Positions 34,051 through 37,237 of a stretch of 37,237 nt of DNA are shown in pieces. Positions within the stretch are counted from its first letter, which is position 1, and the number at the start of each line of letters is the position of its first letter. Source of the stretch: Thermoplasmatota archaeon (GTDB lineage: Archaea > Thermoplasmatota > E2 > UBA202 > JdFR-43); the NCBI GenBank assembly GCA_029259015.1, contig JAPDJQ010000092.1, positions 1 to 37,237 of the forward strand. Reading direction: 5' to 3'. Made by a program: the position numbers and the translations under genes. The notes beneath the pieces are model-generated. The model worked only from the letters and a program-made list of their open reading frames with translations, had not been told where the DNA came from and ran no database searches.

Positions 34051-35154
34051 ATGAAAAAGTTCATAGTTATATTTTTGGCGGTTATTATGCTCAGCATTAC
34101 AACAGCAAATGAAACTTTTAATGGAGGAAATAAAGTAAAGCTTGCAGAAAATGCTTCATCAAATGGCAGCTTTATTGTTCAGTGGGAAAAAAGCTATGGC
34201 AAATTATGGTGGTGGTCTGCCAGATATGAAGGACCACAGCCAGTTGGAGATGCCGATAACGATGGTAAAAATGAGTTGCTTATTGGCGGCAGAGATCCTT
34301 TTATGAGAGTGATGAAATATGATGAAAGTAAGGGGACATATTATGAAGCTGCAAAGCTCATTGATCCAGTTTTTGGCATAGGTTATGGAATATGGGTGAA
34401 AATAGGCGATAACTGGCATCGCCTCCCACAGCCTTTTGGCTCCGCAACAGGTTTTGGTATAGCAGATATAGATAATGATGGCAAAAATGAAATAGGTGTT
34501 GCATGGGGTCGCCATTTCTCTGCCTTTAAATGGGATGGAAATCGGTATAAGCTGATGGGGAGATATATCGTAATTGGAAAAGATGAGTGGGGAACTACTT
34601 TGGATTGCATTATTGGCGATTATGATAATGACGGAGAAAATGAGGTTATTGTAACAGGAGGATATGAAAATGAGGCATCATTGATAGCAATAAAATGGAA
34701 TGGAAACGAATTTGTGAGTCATGTAATAGATGAATTTGATTATCAGGTATTTGGATGCGTGGCTAAAGATAGCAATGGAGATGGCATAAATGAGATACAT
34801 GTAACATTCTGGGCTCCTCGCCTATGCATATACAGATGGAATGGTAGCGACTACGAAAAAATATTTGATGAAACATGGAATGGTGAAGAAGCTACCATAG
34901 AGGCAATTGATGTTGGAGATGTTGATAATGATGGTAAGGCAGAGATATGTGTAGGCACAGATAAAGTGCATATACTAGAATGGAATGGCTCTGGCTATGA
35001 AGAAGAGTATCTCATAGATGAAACTTATGGCTTGCTTGCTGTGACATGTGTTGGCGATTTCGATAACGATGGTATGCTGGAAATAAATGCAGGAGCAGTT
35101 GGAGTAAGAGATGAGCAGGACTACAAAGCATGGATATTCAAATATGTAGAATGA
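34051..35154 (+). CDS. Secreted FG-GAP/VCBS beta-propeller protein
   Basis: This 367-residue exported protein has a Sec signal (MKKFIVIFLAVIMLSITTA). Six calcium-binding loops of D-x-D-N-D-G-x-x-E type follow: DADNDGKNE, DIDNDGKNE, DYDNDGENE, DSNGDGINE, DVDNDGKAE and DFDNDGMLE. They are spaced by roughly 40-90 residues and separated by beta strands (Trp-rich 'KWDGNRYK', 'RWNGSDYE'). This is the FG-GAP/VCBS propeller seen in integrin-like extracellular proteins. There is no membrane anchor at the C-terminus. It likely binds ligand or cell-surface material outside the cell. Ligand is unknown. Confidence 0.87.
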   Translation: MKKFIVIFLAVIMLSITTANETFNGGNKVKLAENASSNGSFIVQWEKSYGKLWWWSARYEGPQPVGDADNDGKNELLIGGRDPFMRVMKYDESKGTYYEAAKLIDPVFGIGYGIWVKIGDNWHRLPQPFGSATGFGIADIDNDGKNEIGVAWGRHFSAFKWDGNRYKLMGRYIVIGKDEWGTTLDCIIGDYDNDGENEVIVTGGYENEASLIAIKWNGNEFVSHVIDEFDYQVFGCVAKDSNGDGINEIHVTFWAPRLCIYRWNGSDYEKIFDETWNGEEATIEAIDVGDVDNDGKAEICVGTDKVHILEWNGSGYEEEYLIDETYGLLAVTCVGDFDNDGMLEINAGAVGVRDEQDYKAWIFKYVE

Positions 35155-35194
35155 TTAAAAAGAGGATAGCATTGTCCTTTATTTCATTTAAACT

Positions 35195-35204
35195 TTTTAT
35201 ATAC
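35195..35204 (+). promoter_or_regulatory. TATA box of purQ-endA
   Basis: TTTTTATATAC is centred about 22 bp before the GTG at 35221, supporting this non-ATG, leaderless start. Confidence 0.5.
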
Positions 35205-35220
35205 AATTTCTTATAACACT

Positions 35221-36000
35221 GTGCAGCGAGATGAGATAAAAGTGGCTGTTCTTCAGATGGAGGGAACAAATTGCGAGTATGAAAGTTATCTCGCTTTTAA
35301 ACAGTTAGGAGTAGGGCCGGAGTTCATCCATCTAAAAGAATTTGAAAAAGGGAAAAAAGATGTCTTCAGCTATCAATGCATTTTTTTGCCAGGTGGCTTT
35401 TCTGCCGGCGATTATGTGAGAGCAGGTGCAATATTTGCAGCCCGCCTCAAGGCAAATTTATTCAAACAACTCAAAAAATTTGTCGAGGACGGCTATGTTA
35501 TGGCTGGAGTGTGTAATGGCTTTCAGGTATTGATTGAATTGGGCTTTTTGCCAGCGTTAAATGGAATAAGTGAAGAGCCTGAAGCTTGTCTGGCAACAAA
35601 TGACTCAAACAGATTTGAATGCCGGCAGACCTTAATTAAACATGAAAAAAGCAAATGCAAGCTTACGAAAAATATTCCAGATGGAAAAATATGTTTGATA
35701 CCCAGCGCTCATATGGAAGGAAAGCTGATTTTTAAAGACGAGGAATATGCAGCAGAGGTAAATGAAAAACAGGTTGTTTTCAGATATGTAGACATAAATG
35801 GAAATTTAGCTGGCTATCCATGGAATCCCAATGGCTCTTATGCCAACATAGCTGGAATATGCAATAATGAGGGCAATGTGCTTGGAATGATGCCTCATCC
35901 GGAGAGGGCTTTTCATAAATGGCAGAATATAGGATGGGAGGGAAACGATGGCAGGGGAGTTTTTGAAGGAATAATTAAATATATAGAGGAAAAATGGTGA
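35221..36000 (+). CDS. purQ: FGAM synthase glutaminase subunit PurQ
   Basis: This 259-residue class I amidotransferase supplies ammonia to PurL. The nucleophile is Cys98 in GVCNGFQ, and His226 and Glu228 sit in MPHPER. KVAVLQMEGTNCEYE, FLPGGFSAGDYVRAGAI and the downstream FECRQTLIK block are family marks. The start is GTG; the TATA box at 35195-35204 sits at leaderless distance. The protein ends overlapping endA by 7 bp. PurL and PurS, its partners, are not in the window. Identity is secure. Confidence 0.95.
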   Translation: MQRDEIKVAVLQMEGTNCEYESYLAFKQLGVGPEFIHLKEFEKGKKDVFSYQCIFLPGGFSAGDYVRAGAIFAARLKANLFKQLKKFVEDGYVMAGVCNGFQVLIELGFLPALNGISEEPEACLATNDSNRFECRQTLIKHEKSKCKLTKNIPDGKICLIPSAHMEGKLIFKDEEYAAEVNEKQVVFRYVDINGNLAGYPWNPNGSYANIAGICNNEGNVLGMMPHPERAFHKWQNIGWEGNDGRGVFEGIIKYIEEKW

Positions 36001-37016
36001 CAGTTACTAAAGTAGAAGTTTTGGAAGATAAAGGCATTATAAGGGATTTAAAAGGAGCAAATAAAATCTATAATAAAGGTTGCTTTGGGAAATTTAATGG
36101 GAAACTTAAACTCACTTTAATTGAAACTTGCTATTTACTGGAGAAGGATAAAGTAGAGGTAGAAATAAATGGAAAGAAAGCAGATCTGAAAGAATTTATG
36201 GATTATTCTTTAAAATTTATTCCAGATTTTGAAATAAAATATTTGGTCTACAGAGATTTAAGGGAGAGAGGATATGTTGTAAAGGAAGGAAATGATTTCA
36301 TTTTATATGAACGTGGGAAGAGACCACCAGCAGAGCCCGCTTTTACAGTGAAGGCAATATCAGAAAGAGCAAAATTTAAGATAAGAGAAATAGATGAATT
36401 TATTGAAGATACAGAAAATAAATTAATTATTGGCATTGTTGATGAAGAAGGCGATTTAACCTATTACATTGCCAAATTCTTCAGGTTGAAAGGAAAATTG
36501 AAAGAGAGAGATTATGAAGGAGAGATTGTTTTACTGAATGATAGATGCATTGTATGGGATGCAAAATTAATGCAAATGTTAAGAGAAGATTTTATCGGAA
36601 GAGAATTTGGCAAGTATACTCAACTTTCTTTAATGGAGGCGGCATATGTTGCATCAAAAGGGGCAAAAATAGTAAAAAATGGCAAAAAGTTGGGCATCAA
36701 AAAATTTATTCAGCATGCTAAAAAGATACAACCAGATATTGAAAATAGGCTTAAAGCTTATATGGATTTGAGAAAATTGAACTTGCTGCCAAAAACTGGT
36801 TTCAAATTTGGTTCTCATTTTAGAGTATATGATGGTAGTCCTGAGGAGGGACATGCCCCCTATCTAATACATGTTGTTGATAGTGATTATGAAGCCACAT
36901 GGGCAGAAATAAGCAGGGCTGTGAGGCTGGCGCATTCTGTTAAAAAAGAGATGATATTCTGTATGATTGATGATGAGAGAATAAAATATATAAGATTGAA
37001 AAGAATTACGCCGTAA
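35994..37016 (+). CDS. endA: tRNA-splicing endonuclease EndA, two-repeat form
   Basis: This 340-residue protein is the two-repeat (alpha2 homodimer) archaeal splicing endonuclease. The N-terminal repeat (about 1-165) lacks catalytic residues; the C-terminal repeat carries the triad Tyr279 (HFRVYDG), His287 (EGHAPYLIHV) and Lys317 or Lys318 (RLAHSVKKEM). It cuts bulge-helix-bulge introns at tRNA exon junctions. A natural substrate, the tRNA-Met at 5439-5539, is in this same window. The ATG overlaps the purQ stop by 7 bp, so the two are coupled. Identity is secure; alpha2 architecture is inferred from length. Confidence 0.95.
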   Translation: MVTVTKVEVLEDKGIIRDLKGANKIYNKGCFGKFNGKLKLTLIETCYLLEKDKVEVEINGKKADLKEFMDYSLKFIPDFEIKYLVYRDLRERGYVVKEGNDFILYERGKRPPAEPAFTVKAISERAKFKIREIDEFIEDTENKLIIGIVDEEGDLTYYIAKFFRLKGKLKERDYEGEIVLLNDRCIVWDAKLMQMLREDFIGREFGKYTQLSLMEAAYVASKGAKIVKNGKKLGIKKFIQHAKKIQPDIENRLKAYMDLRKLNLLPKTGFKFGSHFRVYDGSPEEGHAPYLIHVVDSDYEATWAEISRAVRLAHSVKKEMIFCMIDDERIKYIRLKRITP

Positions 37017-37237
37017 TGAAAAAAATAATGGTGGTGGGTATTGTTCTCTTCCTTTTTCTTGGAATGGAAGCAAAAACTGGAGAAAGCAAAAAGGAAGAAA
37101 TAAAAATTGCACTTTATGATTCAATATCTCCTTCTGTGTATTTGCTGGAGAAATCATTCCAATATGCATGGTATGATAATGGCACAAAATATGAACTGAA
37201 AGTGAAAAGAATAGATTTTAAGGATGTTATCAATGGC
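37016..37237 (+). CDS. Secreted protein, truncated by window end
   Basis: The ATG at 37016 overlaps the endA stop by one base (TAATG), and the frame stays open through the window end (74 codons). A signal peptide is visible, MKKIMVVGIVLFLFLGMEA, followed by Glu/Lys-rich linker and the strand KIALYDSISPSVYLL. This vaguely resembles the N-terminal amidotransferase-like domain of biotin-protein-ligase (BPL_N) proteins, but too little is present to be sure. Exported; function unknown. Confidence 0.6.
   Translation, partial: MKKIMVVGIVLFLFLGMEAKTGESKKEEIKIALYDSISPSVYLLEKSFQYAWYDNGTKYELKVKRIDFKDVING

Overview
The window is dense archaeal DNA from a low-GC genome, most likely a euryarchaeon in the broad sense and plausibly Thermoplasmatota. 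The evidence is ABCE1/Rli1, an intron-containing tRNA-Met, a two-domain tRNA-splicing endonuclease, Taw1, split GMP synthase (guaAa and guaAb far apart), MptE, archaeal-type GluRS, ether-lipid genes, and TATA boxes about 25 bp upstream of start codons (leaderless mRNAs). Phosphomevalonate dehydratase plus isopentenyl phosphate kinase argues against the Thermoplasma/Picrophilus order, which makes IPP by mevalonate-3-phosphate. A secreted C25 (gingipain-type) peptidase recalls sediment lineages such as MBG-D/Thermoprofundales. The lineage is an inference, not a placement.

Layout: 80-3314 PRC-barrel protein, acyl-CoA synthetase alpha-like protein and ABCE1. 3315-5372 is a 7TM/PAS histidine kinase on the minus strand. 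5439-5539 is tRNA-Met(CAT) with a 26-nt intron. 5702-7450 has a DUF72 protein and a convergent radical SAM protein. 7497-7690 holds two tandem palindromes and a 41-codon ORF. 7797-9799 is purE-guaAb-mptE. trmO (minus) and guaAa-radical SAM (plus) share a 25-bp palindromic intergenic region. 11678-13480 is the secreted C25 peptidase. 13483-15593 is a DUF401 transporter and taw1. 15800-17974 is a second histidine kinase, convergent with gltX.

19816-23183 is an isoprenoid/ether-lipid block (fni, GGPP synthase, LEA14-like protein, DGGGP synthase). 23239-23520 is a free-standing encapsulated-ferritin-like protein. 23576-29970 is a molybdenum/tungsten block: a MOSC protein diverging from wtpABC-moaA-moaC-moaB-moeA. 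29967-33875 holds purC, ipk, a small four-helix membrane protein, and the two phosphomevalonate dehydratase subunits. 34051-35154 is a secreted FG-GAP/VCBS protein. 35221-37237 is purQ, endA and the start of another secreted protein.

How the genes work together: PMDh, IPK, IDI-2, GGPP synthase and DGGGP synthase are steps of the archaeal route from mevalonate-5-phosphate to membrane lipid. WtpABC imports tungstate or molybdate, and MoaA, MoaC, MoaB and MoeA build the pterin cofactor that holds it. PurE, PurC, PurQ, GuaAa and GuaAb belong to purine synthesis, and MptE uses a GTP-derived pterin. EndA should remove the intron of the tRNA-Met in the same window, while TrmO and Taw1 modify position 37 of other tRNAs. 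Gene spacing is very tight: several convergent pairs meet with zero to a few bases between stop codons.
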